This document shows positions 1-8,785 of a DNA stretch of 46,316 nt, piece by piece (within the stretch, counting starts at the first letter, position 1; each line of letters starts with the position of its first letter). The translations under genes and the position numbers were made by a program. The notes below the pieces were generated by a model, which was not told the DNA's origin, did not search any database, and was given only the letters and a program-made list of their open reading frames with translations. Source of the stretch: Thioalkalivibrio sp. HK1 (GTDB taxonomy: Bacteria; Pseudomonadota; Gammaproteobacteria; HK1); assembly GCA_000583135.1 (NCBI GenBank), contig JFBG01000053.1, positions 1 to 46,316 of the forward strand, in the 5' to 3' direction.

Positions 1-2
1 AT

Positions 3-497
3 ATCATGGTCAACAACGCCGGTATCGCAGGCCCGACGATGCCTTCGTGGGAATACCCCTTGGATGATTGGCGGGCGGTGATCGATGTGGATCTCAACGG
101 CGTCTATTACTGCGCCCGCGCCGCCTTGCCCCACATGCGAGAGCGCAACTACGGGCGCATGGTCAATGTGGCATCGATCGCGGGCAAGGAGGGCAACCCC
201 AATGCCTGCGCTTACAGCGCGGCCAAGGCGGGGGTGATCGCACTGACGAAATCGCTGGCCAAAGAGACCGCGGACAAAGATATCGCCGTCAACTGCATCA
301 CGCCGGCGGCGGCGAGAACCCGCATCTTCGATCAAATCTCGCAATCGCATATCGATTACATGCTCTCGAAGATCCCGCGCGGCCGCTTTCTCTCCTTGCC
401 CGAAGCCGCCGGGATGGTGGCTTGGATGGTCTCGGAGGAAAACTCCTTCACCACCGGCGCGGTCTTCGATCTAAGCGGAGGTCGAGCGACTTATTGA
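3..497 (+). CDS. Short-chain dehydrogenase, keto-deoxy-sugar-acid dehydrogenase-like, copy 1 (5' end outside window)
   Basis: Classical SDR oxidoreductase whose N-terminal cofactor-binding part lies left of the window. Visible: the NNAG motif, the catalytic Tyr-x-x-x-Lys in [13 protein letters not shown], and a C-terminal TTG...DLSGGRATY ending. From memory, this ending and the KEGN segment match NAD-dependent 2-keto-3-deoxy-L-rhamnonate/L-fuconate 4-dehydrogenases (LRA5 type), and the fumarylacetoacetate-hydrolase-family gene downstream fits the next step. The reading frame is open throughout the visible part. A second copy follows 894 bp downstream but is broken, so this is presumably the working one. 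The substrate is inferred from similarity and context; a FabG-like role cannot be excluded. Confidence 0.8.
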   Translation: MMVNNAGIAGPTMPSWEYPLDDWRAVIDVDLNGVYYCARAALPHMRERNYGRMVNVASIAGKEGNPNACAYSAAKAGVIALTKSLAKETADKDIAVNCITPAAARTRIFDQISQSHIDYMLSKIPRGRFLSLPEAAGMVAWMVSEENSFTTGAVFDLSGGRATY

Positions 498-623
498 TAT
501 TCGGCTCATCCACCCCTCGTTCGTGATTTCGACAGCCCGTTCGCGGTAAGCGCATAGCGATCACGGCGCAAAAAGGCGGGGATGGAGATTTCGATCCCTT
601 CGATCGGGGACGATGAGAACGAA

Positions 624-1391
624 ATGAATGCCATCGATCTTCGAACGCGCAACGCCATCGTCACCGGCGGAGCTCAAGGTATCGGGCGGTGCATCGCCGA
701 GCGCCTGCTCGATTGCTAGGCGAGGGTGATGATCTGGGATAGGGATCGAGACTTGGCCGAGAGCGCCTCGCAGGAGATCTTGACCTCCCGCCAAGGCAGG
801 GAGGGCGATCTGCGGCATTCGGCGGTGGATGTCACCGACGCCGAAGCGGTGATGAGCGCCTTTGCCATGGCGGTGCAAGACCTCGGATGCATCGATATCA
901 TGGTCAACAACGCCGGTATCGCAGGCCCGACGATGCCTTCGTGGGAATACCCCTTGGATGATTGGCGGGCGGTGATCGATGTGGATCTCAACGGCGTCTA
1001 TTACTGCGCCCGCGCCGCCTTGCCCCACATGCGAGAGCGCAACTACGGGCGCATGGTCAATATGGCATCGATCGCGGGCAAGGAGGGCAATGCCGATGCC
1101 TGCGCTTACAGCGCGGCCAAGGCGGGGGTGATCGCGCTGACGAAATCGCTGGCCAAAGAGACCGCGGACAAAGACATCGCCGTCAACTGCATCACGCCGG
1201 CGGCGGCGAGAACCCGCATCTTGGATCAGGTTTCGCCGTCGTTTATCGATTCCATGTTTTCGAAGATTCCGCGCGGCCGCTTTCTCTCTTTGCCCGAGGC
1301 CGCCGGGATGGTGGCCTGGATGGTCTCGGAGGAAAACTCCTTCACCACCGGCGCGGTCTTCGATCTGAGCGGAGGCCGAGCGACCTACTGA
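624..1391 (+). pseudogene. Short-chain dehydrogenase copy 2, interrupted by an in-frame TAG
   Basis: Near-identical second copy of the preceding SDR. Translation from the ATG at 624 gives the N-terminal Rossmann motif TGGAQGIG at residues 14-21, then a TAG stop at 717-719 (codon 32). The frame continues cleanly from 720 through NNAG, YSAAK and SGGRATY to the stop at 1389-1391. The stop falls just before the second beta strand (ARVMIWD), where the family has an ordinary residue. Restarting at GTG 726 or ATG 729 would give a protein without the glycine-rich loop and so probably no cofactor binding. Either a real nonsense mutation, tolerated because copy 1 is intact, or a sequencing error. Confidence 0.75.
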
Positions 1392-1502
1392 TATCGGCGC
1401 ATCGCCCGAAGTTTTGACAGGCGATCGTGCAGTCGATCTCCGGATGAGAACTTCCAGATCGATGTGAACGCAAGCATCGATATAAACGCTAAGGAGGCGA
1501 GA

Positions 1503-2525
1503 TTGAAAATTCTGATCACCGGTGGTAACGGCTTTATCGGAAGACGGCTGCTCTCGACTCTCTTGGAGCGGGGCAAGATGGTCGATGCCGATAACCAAGA
1601 GCGCGAGATCGAACGCATCGTCATCAGCGATATCGGCCCCGGGCTTTCCCCCCTGCCCGATGATCCGCGCATCGAAGAGCGCATCGGCCCCGGACAAGGC
1701 GATATCGGGGACTTGAAAGTCGCCGCCAATCTCGCCGAGAGTCGTCCCGATCTCGTCTTTCATCTGGCCGCAGTGGTTAGCGGGGAGGCGGAGCGAGACT
1801 TCGACTTGGGGATGCGCATCAACTTTCACGGATCGCTGCAACTCCTCGAGGCCTTTCGGGAAAGCGGCCAAACACCGCGCTTGGTCTTCGCCGGCAGCGT
1901 TGCCGCTTATGGCGGAGAGATGCCGAAGACAATCCCGGATTCGGCGATCCTCACCCCCCAAACCTCTTATGGATCGCAAAAAGCGGCCATCGAACTGATG
2001 CTCCACGATTACAGCCGCCGCGGCTTCCTCGACGGTCGGTCCTTGCGCCTGCCGACGGTGGTGGTGCGTCCCGGCAAGGCCAATGCCGCGGCTTCATCTT
2101 TTGCCAGCGCGATCATCCGCGAACCCTTGGAGGGTCGCCCCTATACCTGCCCCGTCTCCCGCGAGACCCGCGTGTGGCTCCTTTCCCCTCGCCAAGCGGT
2201 CAAAAACCTCCTGCACGCGGCGAGCCTTCCGGCCGGGGCTTTCGGCATGAATCGGAGTCTGAATTTGCCGGGGATGACGGCAAGCGTCGATGAGATGATC
2301 GACGACCTGCGGGCGGTGGCCGGAAGCCGGATCACCGATCGGCTGAATTTCCATATCGATCCCTTCATCGAGCGGATCGTCTCCGGCTGGGCCACGGAAT
2401 TCTCGCCCGAGCGCGCCCTCAAACTGGGCTTTTCCCCCGACCCTGATTTTCGAAGCGTCATCGAGGCCTTCATCGCCGACGATCTCGGCGGGCAACCCCC
2501 CACATCAATCGGAGCGAATCGATGA
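1503..2525 (+). CDS. denD: NAD-dependent epimerase/dehydratase family protein, D-erythronate dehydrogenase (DenD)-like
   Basis: Extended SDR of about 340 residues. The N-terminal GGNGFIG loop binds NAD(P) and the catalytic Tyr/Lys lie in SYGSQK. The central LRLPTVVVRPG and the substrate-loop SPRQAV segments are those I associate with DenD, which oxidises D-erythronate at C2. The start chosen is TTG 1503, five bases after a strong AGGAGG (1492-1497); an upstream in-frame ATG at 1464 has no ribosome site. It overlaps the next gene by four bases (ATGA), so the two are co-translated. No DUF1537 kinase, the usual DenD partner, is in the window, so its substrate here may instead be a sugar acid of the surrounding pathway. 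Confidence 0.7.
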   Translation: MKILITGGNGFIGRRLLSTLLERGKMVDADNQEREIERIVISDIGPGLSPLPDDPRIEERIGPGQGDIGDLKVAANLAESRPDLVFHLAAVVSGEAERDFDLGMRINFHGSLQLLEAFRESGQTPRLVFAGSVAAYGGEMPKTIPDSAILTPQTSYGSQKAAIELMLHDYSRRGFLDGRSLRLPTVVVRPGKANAAASSFASAIIREPLEGRPYTCPVSRETRVWLLSPRQAVKNLLHAASLPAGAFGMNRSLNLPGMTASVDEMIDDLRAVAGSRITDRLNFHIDPFIERIVSGWATEFSPERALKLGFSPDPDFRSVIEAFIADDLGGQPPTSIGANR

Positions 2526-3292
2526 ACGAAGCGCATTCCACTGCCTCGAAAGCCGATGGCCGTCTCGCCGGCAAAAGGGTCTTGGTGACGGCGGCGGCGC
2601 AAGGGATCGGCGAAGCCATCGCCCGGGCCTTCGCCTTCGAGGGAGCCAAGGTACTGGCAACCGACATCAACGCCCAAGGGCTCAAAGGGCTGGCGGGGGT
2701 CGATGGTATCGAGACCCTTGCCCTCGATGCCTGCGACGGCGAGGCGATCCGGAGCGTCGTCGAAAGTGGCGGTCCTTTCGATGTCCTTGCCAGTTGCACC
2801 GGCTATGTACACCACGGCACCGTCTTGGACTGCGACGAGGCGGCGTGGGATTTTTCCTTCGACCTCAATATCAAGGCGATGTATCGGGTGATACGGGCGG
2901 TGCTGCCGGGGATGATCGAACAGGGGGGCGGATCGATCATCGGCATTTCCTCCATCGTCTCCAGTTTGCATTCGGCTCCGAATCGCTGCGTTTACGGCGC
3001 CTCCAAAGCGGCGGTGATCGGGCTCGTCAAATCGATCGCCGTGGACTTCGTCCGGCAAGGAATTCGCATCAATGCGATTTGCCCCGGCACCGTGCAATCC
3101 CCTTCGCTCGACGAACGCATCGATGCCTTGGGAGGGGGGGATGCGGTAAGACAAGCCTTCATCGATCGTCAGCCGATGGGGCGCTTGGGAACGGCGCAGG
3201 AAATCGCGGCCATCGCCGTCCACTTGGGCAGCGACGAATCCGCCTTCACCACCGGCCAAACCTTCGTCGCCGATGGAGGCATGAGCCTTTGA
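2522..3292 (+). CDS. SDR oxidoreductase, 2-keto-3-deoxy-L-fuconate dehydrogenase-like
   Basis: Classical SDR, 256 residues. It has the variant cofactor loop TAAAQGIG (residues 24-31), a catalytic Ser in ISSIVSS and Tyr-x-x-x-Lys in YGASKAAVIGL. The block GYVHHGTVLDC followed by WDFSFDLNIK, and ICPGTVQSPSLDERI, are typical of the KDF-dehydrogenase/BDH2 subgroup, which oxidises 2-keto-3-deoxy-L-fuconate to its 2,4-diketo form (family knowledge). Its ATG overlaps the denD-like stop. The downstream fumarylacetoacetate-hydrolase-family gene would cleave that diketo product. Together with the SDR at the left edge this makes two candidate 4-dehydrogenases in one cluster, so one may act on the free sugar or another acid. 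Confidence 0.75.
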   Translation: MNEAHSTASKADGRLAGKRVLVTAAAQGIGEAIARAFAFEGAKVLATDINAQGLKGLAGVDGIETLALDACDGEAIRSVVESGGPFDVLASCTGYVHHGTVLDCDEAAWDFSFDLNIKAMYRVIRAVLPGMIEQGGGSIIGISSIVSSLHSAPNRCVYGASKAAVIGLVKSIAVDFVRQGIRINAICPGTVQSPSLDERIDALGGGDAVRQAFIDRQPMGRLGTAQEIAAIAVHLGSDESAFTTGQTFVADGGMSL

Positions 3293-3482
3293 AGAGGGGA
3301 TCGATTGCTTTGCCTGCTTGAAAGGGGATCACCCGCTCTTTTACGGCTTTTCGATAAAACGCCAACCGCCGTGGGGACGATATCGCATCTCGTTCGCATC
3401 TCGTTCGCAACGCATCGCATCGTCCATCGATGGTGTTTCGCCTCTTTTTTCCGCTTGATCCGATTCATAAAGGAGATATTCA

Positions 3483-4337
3483 GTGAAACTGGTTCGATAT
3501 GGCTCCCCGGGCAGCGAAAAACCCGGACTCATCGACTTCAGCGGCAAGATTCGCAGCCTCGAAGGGCATGTCGATGATATCGACGGCCAAGCGCTTTCGC
3601 CCTCCGGTTTGGGGAAACTCAGCGAGATCGATTACAAATCGTTGCCTCTCATCCCCTCGGGCACTCGCTTGGGCTGTCCGGTTGCCAATGTCGGCAAACT
3701 GCTTTGCGTCGGGCTCAACTACACCGATCATGCGCTTGAATCCGGCCAACCCATCCCCGAAGAGCCGGTGCTCTTCATGAAATCGACCACCGCCATCTGC
3801 GGGCCGGAAGACGATGTGATCATGCCCAAGGATTCGGTCAAGACCGATTGGGAGGTCGAACTCGGCATCGTCATCGGGACTCGGGCGAGTTATGTCGACA
3901 AGGAATCCGCCTTGGACCATGTCGCCGGCTACTGCTTGGTCAACGATGTCTCGGAGCGGGCGTTCCAGCTCGAGGGCACCGGTCAGTGGGTCAAGGGCAA
4001 GAGCGCCGATACCTTCGCTCCCATCGGGCCTTGGGTGGCGACCAAAGACGAGATCACCAATCCGAGCGATCTGGATCTGTGGCTGGAGGTGAACAATCAC
4101 CCCTATCAGAAGGGCAATACCCGCACGATGATCTTCGATATAGCGACGATCGTCAGCTATATCAGCCGTCATACCACGCTCATGCCGGGGGATATCATCC
4201 CCACCGGCACTCCGCCCGGGGTCGGTCTCGGGCAAAAGCCTCCCGTCTACCTCAAGGCGGGGGATGTGATGCGGCTGGGGGTCGAGGGCTTGGGGGTGCA
4301 GCGTCAGCGGGTCTTGGCTTGGCCGGGGGACCGATAG
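3483..4337 (+). CDS. Fumarylacetoacetate hydrolase family protein, 2,4-diketo-3-deoxy-L-fuconate/rhamnonate hydrolase-like
   Basis: FAH-fold C-C bond hydrolase, 284 residues. Start GTG 3483 follows AAGGAGA (3470-3476) at a good distance. The metal-binding acidic set typical of the family is visible (WEVELGIVIG, then VNDVSER), as are the active-site lid KSADTFAPIGPW and the TGTPPGVGLG loop. Enzymes of this subgroup hydrolyse 2,4-diketo-3-deoxy-L-sugar acids to pyruvate and L-lactate (family knowledge), which fits the two dehydrogenases before it and the dehydratase after it. The 190-bp spacer upstream suggests it may have its own promoter or a processing site. Exact sugar specificity is not readable from sequence. 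Confidence 0.85.
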   Translation: MKLVRYGSPGSEKPGLIDFSGKIRSLEGHVDDIDGQALSPSGLGKLSEIDYKSLPLIPSGTRLGCPVANVGKLLCVGLNYTDHALESGQPIPEEPVLFMKSTTAICGPEDDVIMPKDSVKTDWEVELGIVIGTRASYVDKESALDHVAGYCLVNDVSERAFQLEGTGQWVKGKSADTFAPIGPWVATKDEITNPSDLDLWLEVNNHPYQKGNTRTMIFDIATIVSYISRHTTLMPGDIIPTGTPPGVGLGQKPPVYLKAGDVMRLGVEGLGVQRQRVLAWPGDR

Positions 4338-4493
4338 ACCGGCCAAGATGAAGGCGCATCGTCGAAATAAAGATCGAAAAAAAGCACGGGGATCGCATGC
4401 CCTGCACACCTTGAGGCACAGGGCTTCGCCCCGCCCCGCTCGATATGATCCTCTATCGGATCGAGACCAATCCCACCGAAGCGAGAAGCGAAG

Positions 4494-6227
4494 ATGAGCG
4501 CAAAGAAAAACGTCCGGCGCCGCAGTGCCGAATGGTTCGGCAAGGATGGCAAGGATGGCTTCCACCATCGGAGCTGGATGAAGAACCAAGGGCTGCCGCA
4601 TCATCTTTTCGATGGGCGACCGGTGATCGGGATTTGCAATACCTGGTCCGAACTGACCCCTTGCAACGCCCATTTTCGGGTGCTCGCCGAGCGCGTCAAG
4701 CGCGGGGTCTACGAGATGGGGGGCTTTCCACTGGAGTTTCCGGTGATGTCCTTGGGCGAAACCCTGATGCGCCCGTCGACGATGCTCTTTCGCAATCTCG
4801 TCAGCATGGATGTCGAGGAATCCATCCGCGCCAACCCCATCGACGGCGTGGTCTTGCTGGTCGGCTGCGACAAGACCACCCCCGCCTTGCTGATGGGGGC
4901 GGCGAGCTGCGATCTGCCGACCATCGCGGTGTCCGGCGGACCGATGCTCAACGGCCGCTTTCGCGATCAGCAAATCGGCTCCGGCACCCATGTGTGGAAG
5001 TTCGAGGATATGGTGCGCGCCGGTGAGATGTCGATGGGCGAGTTCATGGACGCCGAGGCCTGCATGTCGCGCTCGGTCGGCCATTGCATGACGATGGGCA
5101 CCGCCTCGACCATGGCCAGCATGGCGGAATCGTCGGGGATCGCCTTGCCGACCAACGCCGCCATCCCCGCCGCCGATTCAAGACGCAATGTGCTGGCGCA
5201 TCTGGCGGGAAGACGCATCGTGGAAATGGTCGAGCAGGACCTTCGCATGTCGCAGATCCTCACCCGAGAGGCCTTCGAAAATGCCATCCGCACCAACGGC
5301 GCCATCGGCGGATCGACCAACGCCGTGGTCCATCTGCTGGCACTGGCGGGGCGATTGGGGGTCGATCTCGATCTGGCCGATTGGGATGCCCTCGGACAGG
5401 AGGTGCCCTGCATCGTCAACCTGATGCCCTCGGGCAAATATCTGATGGAGGATTTTTACTACGCCGGCGGACTACCGGTGGTGCTGCGGGAGCTGGGCGA
5501 GGGCGGGCTGCTGAATCGAGATGCCCTCACCGTCAACGGTCATACCCTGTGGGAGAACGTCAAGGACGCCAAATGCTGGAATCGCGACGTGATCTTTCCC
5601 TTGGACAAACCCTTCAAGGACCGAGGCGGCATCGTCGTTCTCAACGGCAATCTGGCTCCCGACGGGGCCATCATCAAACCCTCCGCCGCCAGCCCCGAAC
5701 TCATGCGCCATCGCGGCAAGGCGGTGGTCTTCGAAGATATCGACGATTACAAGGCGAGGATCGACGATCCGAATCTCGACGTCGATGCCGATAGCGTCTT
5801 GGTGCTCAAAGGCTGCGGGCCGAAGGGCTACCCCGGCTTCCCCGAAACCGGCAATATGGGACTCCCTGCCCGGTTGCTCAAACAGGGGGTGAGCGACATG
5901 GTGCGCATCTCGGATGCCCGCATGTCCGGCACCGCCTTCGGCACCGTGGTGCTGCACACCGCGCCGGAATCGGCCGCCGGAGGGCCTTTGGCCTTGGTGC
6001 GCAACGGGGACGAGATCGAACTCGACGTTCCCGCCCGTCGCTTGGTGCTGCACATCGACGAAGAGGAACTCGCTCGCCGCCGGGCGGCATGGACGCCCCC
6101 CGCTGCGCATTCGGATCGAGGCTATTTGAAGCTCTATATCGACCATGTCATGCAAGCCGATACCGGCGCGGATCTGGATTTTCTGGTCGGCTCCAGCGGT
6201 GCCGCCGTACCCCGGGAAAGCCACTGA
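4494..6227 (+). CDS. IlvD/Edd-family sugar-acid dehydratase (L-arabinonate/L-fuconate-type)
   Basis: [2Fe-2S] dehydratase of 577 residues that removes water from an aldonic acid to give a 2-keto-3-deoxy acid. Cluster ligands correspond to Cys57 (LTPCN), Cys125 (VGCDK) and Cys198 (GHCMTMG); Lys127 next to the cluster and the later SDARMSGTAFG loop are also conserved. The CNTWSELTPCN and MRPSTMLFRN blocks mark the L-arabinonate/D-xylonate dehydratase branch, not IlvD (dihydroxyacid) or Edd (phosphogluconate). It would feed the dehydrogenase and hydrolase encoded upstream. The ribosome site before ATG 4494 is weak. The stop lies only about 14 bp before the relic methyltransferase sequence begins. 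Confidence 0.85.
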   Translation: MSAKKNVRRRSAEWFGKDGKDGFHHRSWMKNQGLPHHLFDGRPVIGICNTWSELTPCNAHFRVLAERVKRGVYEMGGFPLEFPVMSLGETLMRPSTMLFRNLVSMDVEESIRANPIDGVVLLVGCDKTTPALLMGAASCDLPTIAVSGGPMLNGRFRDQQIGSGTHVWKFEDMVRAGEMSMGEFMDAEACMSRSVGHCMTMGTASTMASMAESSGIALPTNAAIPAADSRRNVLAHLAGRRIVEMVEQDLRMSQILTREAFENAIRTNGAIGGSTNAVVHLLALAGRLGVDLDLADWDALGQEVPCIVNLMPSGKYLMEDFYYAGGLPVVLRELGEGGLLNRDALTVNGHTLWENVKDAKCWNRDVIFPLDKPFKDRGGIVVLNGNLAPDGAIIKPSAASPELMRHRGKAVVFEDIDDYKARIDDPNLDVDADSVLVLKGCGPKGYPGFPETGNMGLPARLLKQGVSDMVRISDARMSGTAFGTVVLHTAPESAAGGPLALVRNGDEIELDVPARRLVLHIDEEELARRRAAWTPPAAHSDRGYLKLYIDHVMQADTGADLDFLVGSSGAAVPRESH

Positions 6228-6240
6228 GGATTCGCACTCG

Positions 6241-7326
6241 TTGGATGATATCGCGGACGATCACCCGAGGGTGATGGAGATCATCGGCAGCGCTCGAAGG
6301 GCGCACTCGGATTCGATGGGAGCGTTTTTATGTTTTATCGCGGTGCGGCTGTTGGCGATGCATCGCATTTTGAAACCCACCGGATCGCTTTATCTGCATT
6401 GCGATCCCACCGCCTCGCACTATCTGAAGATGATCCTCGACTCCATCTTCGGTCATCGGAATTTCAAAAACGAGATCGTCTGGTGTTATACGGGACCCGG
6501 GAATAACAAACGATATTTCCCGAGAAAGCACGATATTCTTTTCTTTTACTCAAAATCCGACGATTGGGTATTCAACCTCGAGGATATCAAAATACCCTAC
6601 AACAAATTATCGACCGGAAAAACCTCCGGGATCTTCAAGCAAGCAGCGACCTTGAGCCAAGACGGAAAAGTGCCGGAGTCGTGGTGGAGCGATTTTTCTC
6701 CGGTCGGTCGCATCAAATCGGAACGGATCGGCTGGCCTACGCAAAAGCCCTTGGCTTTATATGAACGCATCATCAAAGCATCCTCCAAAGAGGGGGATGT
6801 GGTGCTGGATCCATTTTGTGGTTGCGCCACCACGCTCGTGGCCGCCGAGCGTTTGGGAAGGCAATGGGTGGGGATCGATATTTGGCAGCAGGCGCATCAA
6901 ATCGTGCTGGAGCGGTTCAAGAACGAGGGCATCGGCAATCCCGACGAGAAAGACGGGACTTGGAACGATCTGCACTATACGAAACAGCCCTTACAGCGCA
7001 CGGACGATGGCGAAGAGGCCGCTCCCTTTTTGCGTGTCAAAAAGCGCATCTTGGAACCGGAGGGAAGGAAGATGAGCCGCGCCGAGATGTACGATTATTT
7101 AATCGACCAACAGGGGTTGCGATGCCAAGGCTGCGACCGCCCCTTCGATGATCCCCGTTATTTGGAACTGGATCACAACACCCCCCGCGCCGACGGCGGT
7201 ATCAATCACATCGGCAATCGCATCTTGTTATGCGGCCCCTGCAATCGACTCAAAGGTCATGTCTTGACGCTTTCCGGTTTGCGTCGCAAGAACCGGCAGA
7301 TGGGATATCTCTACCGGAATCGATAA
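6241..7326 (+). pseudogene. N-terminally truncated beta-class DNA methyltransferase with C-terminal HNH domain
   Basis: The open frame from about 6241 matches the middle and end of adenine/cytosine-N4 methyltransferases: HRILKPTGSLYLHCDPTAS, GWPTQKPLALYERII, then the SAM-binding motif DPFCGCATT and GIDIW. An HNH nuclease domain follows (CQGC, LELDHNTPRADGG, NRILLCGPCN). In beta-class enzymes the catalytic DPP(Y/F) motif precedes this region; it is absent, and the frame upstream merely runs out of phase over the dehydratase end. About 100-130 N-terminal residues appear deleted. The homology begins right after the dehydratase stop, so the deletion joint is near 6240. Probably inactive as a methyltransferase; the HNH part could still be made, for instance from ATG 6274. 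Confidence 0.75.
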
Positions 7327-7393
7327 AGCATCCGCAGCGAGGGGCGGGAGGTATTCATAGCGGCGGGCGACAAAAACCCGGAAGGCTTCGCTC

Positions 7394-8359
7394 TCATAGC
7401 GCATTCGGGCATGGATTGCCGGCGAAAAAGGCGTCCAGATTATCAAGACAGCACCAACCCATCGCGTTGCGGGTCTCGACGCTGGCGCTACCGATATGCG
7501 GAAGCAGGAAAGTGTTTTTCAGCTCCCGATAACGAGCGTCGATGGCAGGCTCGTTGGCGAAGACATCGAGCCCGGCGGCGGCGACCTTGCCCGAGCGCAG
7601 GGCATCGATCAATGCATCGTCATCGATCAGATCGCCGCGGGCGGTATTGACCACCACCGCTCCTTCGGGTAGCAAGGAGATGCTTTGTGCGTTCAAAAAG
7701 CCGCGGGTCTCGGGGCTCGAAGGGGCGTTGATCGACAGGAAATCGCTCACCCTGAGCATCGATTCCGGCGATTCATGATAGATGGCCCCCGATTCCAGAT
7801 CCGACGGCAGCCGGCGGCGGTTGTAATAATGAATCTCCATATCGAACCCTCGGGCCCGCTGCGCCACCGCCCGCCCGATACGCCCCATGCCGTAAATCCC
7901 CAAACGCTTGCCGGTCACATGCACCCCGACCAACAATCCGGTATGCCAGCCCTTCCAAGCATCCTCGCGCACCATTTTGTCGCCCTCCGCTCCCCGGCGC
8001 GCCGCCCCGAGCAGGCAAAGCATCGCGACATCGGCGGTGGCGTCATCGAGCACATTGGGGGTGTGGGTGACCACGATACCCCGGGCCTTGGCCCTATCCA
8101 CCGCGATATGCTCGTAGCCTACGGAATAAGTGGCGATGATCCGCACGCTATCCGGCAGGCGATCGATGGTGCGAGCATGCAGGCAATCGCCCCCGGCGGC
8201 CAAGATCGCATCGCATCCTTCGCTCGAGGCGACCATCCCGTCTTCGTCATAAAGACGATCTTCCAAGTTGAGCCGGGCTCGGTAGTTGCGAGAAAGACGC
8301 TCTTCGACTTCGAGCGGCAACCGACGGGTGCAAAGAACGGCGGGAGGGGTATCGCTCAT
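7394..8359 (-). CDS. D-isomer-specific 2-hydroxyacid dehydrogenase, glyoxylate/hydroxypyruvate reductase-like
   Basis: NAD(P)-dependent reductase of about 321 residues acting on glyoxylate, hydroxypyruvate or a related 2-keto acid. Visible: the dinucleotide loop GMGRIG, a basic NRRR stretch after the second strand that suggests NADPH preference, the catalytic Arg in NTARGDLI, Glu in FANEP and His in LPHIGSAS. I start at CAT 8357-8359 (MSDTPPAV), preceded on the minus strand by GGAGAT; an upstream in-frame Met adds 13 unlikely residues. It is convergent with the methyltransferase relic and lies downstream of a fumarase-beta relic on the same strand. A role in sugar-acid or C2/C3 hydroxyacid metabolism is inferred. 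Confidence 0.85.
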   Translation of the reverse strand: MSDTPPAVLCTRRLPLEVEERLSRNYRARLNLEDRLYDEDGMVASSEGCDAILAAGGDCLHARTIDRLPDSVRIIATYSVGYEHIAVDRAKARGIVVTHTPNVLDDATADVAMLCLLGAARRGAEGDKMVREDAWKGWHTGLLVGVHVTGKRLGIYGMGRIGRAVAQRARGFDMEIHYYNRRRLPSDLESGAIYHESPESMLRVSDFLSINAPSSPETRGFLNAQSISLLPEGAVVVNTARGDLIDDDALIDALRSGKVAAAGLDVFANEPAIDARYRELKNTFLLPHIGSASVETRNAMGWCCLDNLDAFFAGNPCPNAL

Positions 8360-8520
8360 CGATGAGGATCTCCAAAAGCCAAGAAGGACAGTGAGCAAAA
8401 AAGATGTCGGATAGGATCGAGGATGGATGATGCGGATCGGATCGGATATTCCTTTCGATCGTCGCTTTCACCATAGCGGCGAAGGGCCCGAGTCGAAGGT
8501 CCGAGTCGAAGGCCCGAATC

Positions 8521-8785
8521 GATCCGTTCGAGATTTTCGTTGATCTTGCGCCCTTGTTCCTCGAACAGGCTATTCCCCGAAAGATCGCCATCGACGAGGA
8601 AGGGATCGAAATTCTCCACCTCGAAAACCCACAAGGCCTAGGCCGACTCCGATCTCTTCCAACCAGTGCACTTCTTTCACCCGGCGAATGCCTCGACCCA
8701 ACAAAGCACCGGTTCCATCGCCGACGGTGGCCAGATAGACCGCTCTTGCAGGGACGAAGCAGCGCAGATAATCCTCTTGGCTCAT
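8521..8785 (-). pseudogene. Frameshifted relic of a class I fumarase / L-tartrate dehydratase beta domain
   Basis: Minus-strand translation from 8785 gives CFVPARAVYLATVGDGTGAL and RVKEVHWLEEIGVG, which resemble the C-terminal half of class I fumarase/tartrate dehydratase beta domains. Near 8640 homology jumps one frame to ALWVFEVENFDPFLVD and NSLFEEQGRKINENLERI, the expected family ending. One frameshift thus separates two halves of a single domain. The iron-sulphur alpha part is not recognisable. Identification is from memory of the family pattern, so the exact enzyme (fumarase, tartrate dehydratase or a homologue) is open. It could have formed an operon with the hydroxyacid dehydrogenase at 7394-8359. 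Confidence 0.5.

Larger units (their letters stand above)
1..1391 (+). repeat. Tandem direct duplication of the SDR gene (period 894 bp)
   Basis: Bases 1-497 and 895-1391 align without gaps at an offset of exactly 894 bp and are almost identical up to about 325/1219. They then diverge at scattered codons (for example FDQIS versus LDQVS, DYMLS versus DSMFS), while the last 120 bp are again close. The sequences after the two stop codons are unrelated. Divergence concentrated in one block suggests an older duplication partly homogenised by gene conversion rather than an assembly artefact. Confidence 0.85.

Noticed and set aside
561..2006. A 481-codon minus-strand open frame across the SDR copies and denD
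   Set aside because: Shadow of plus-strand genes; no recognisable motif.
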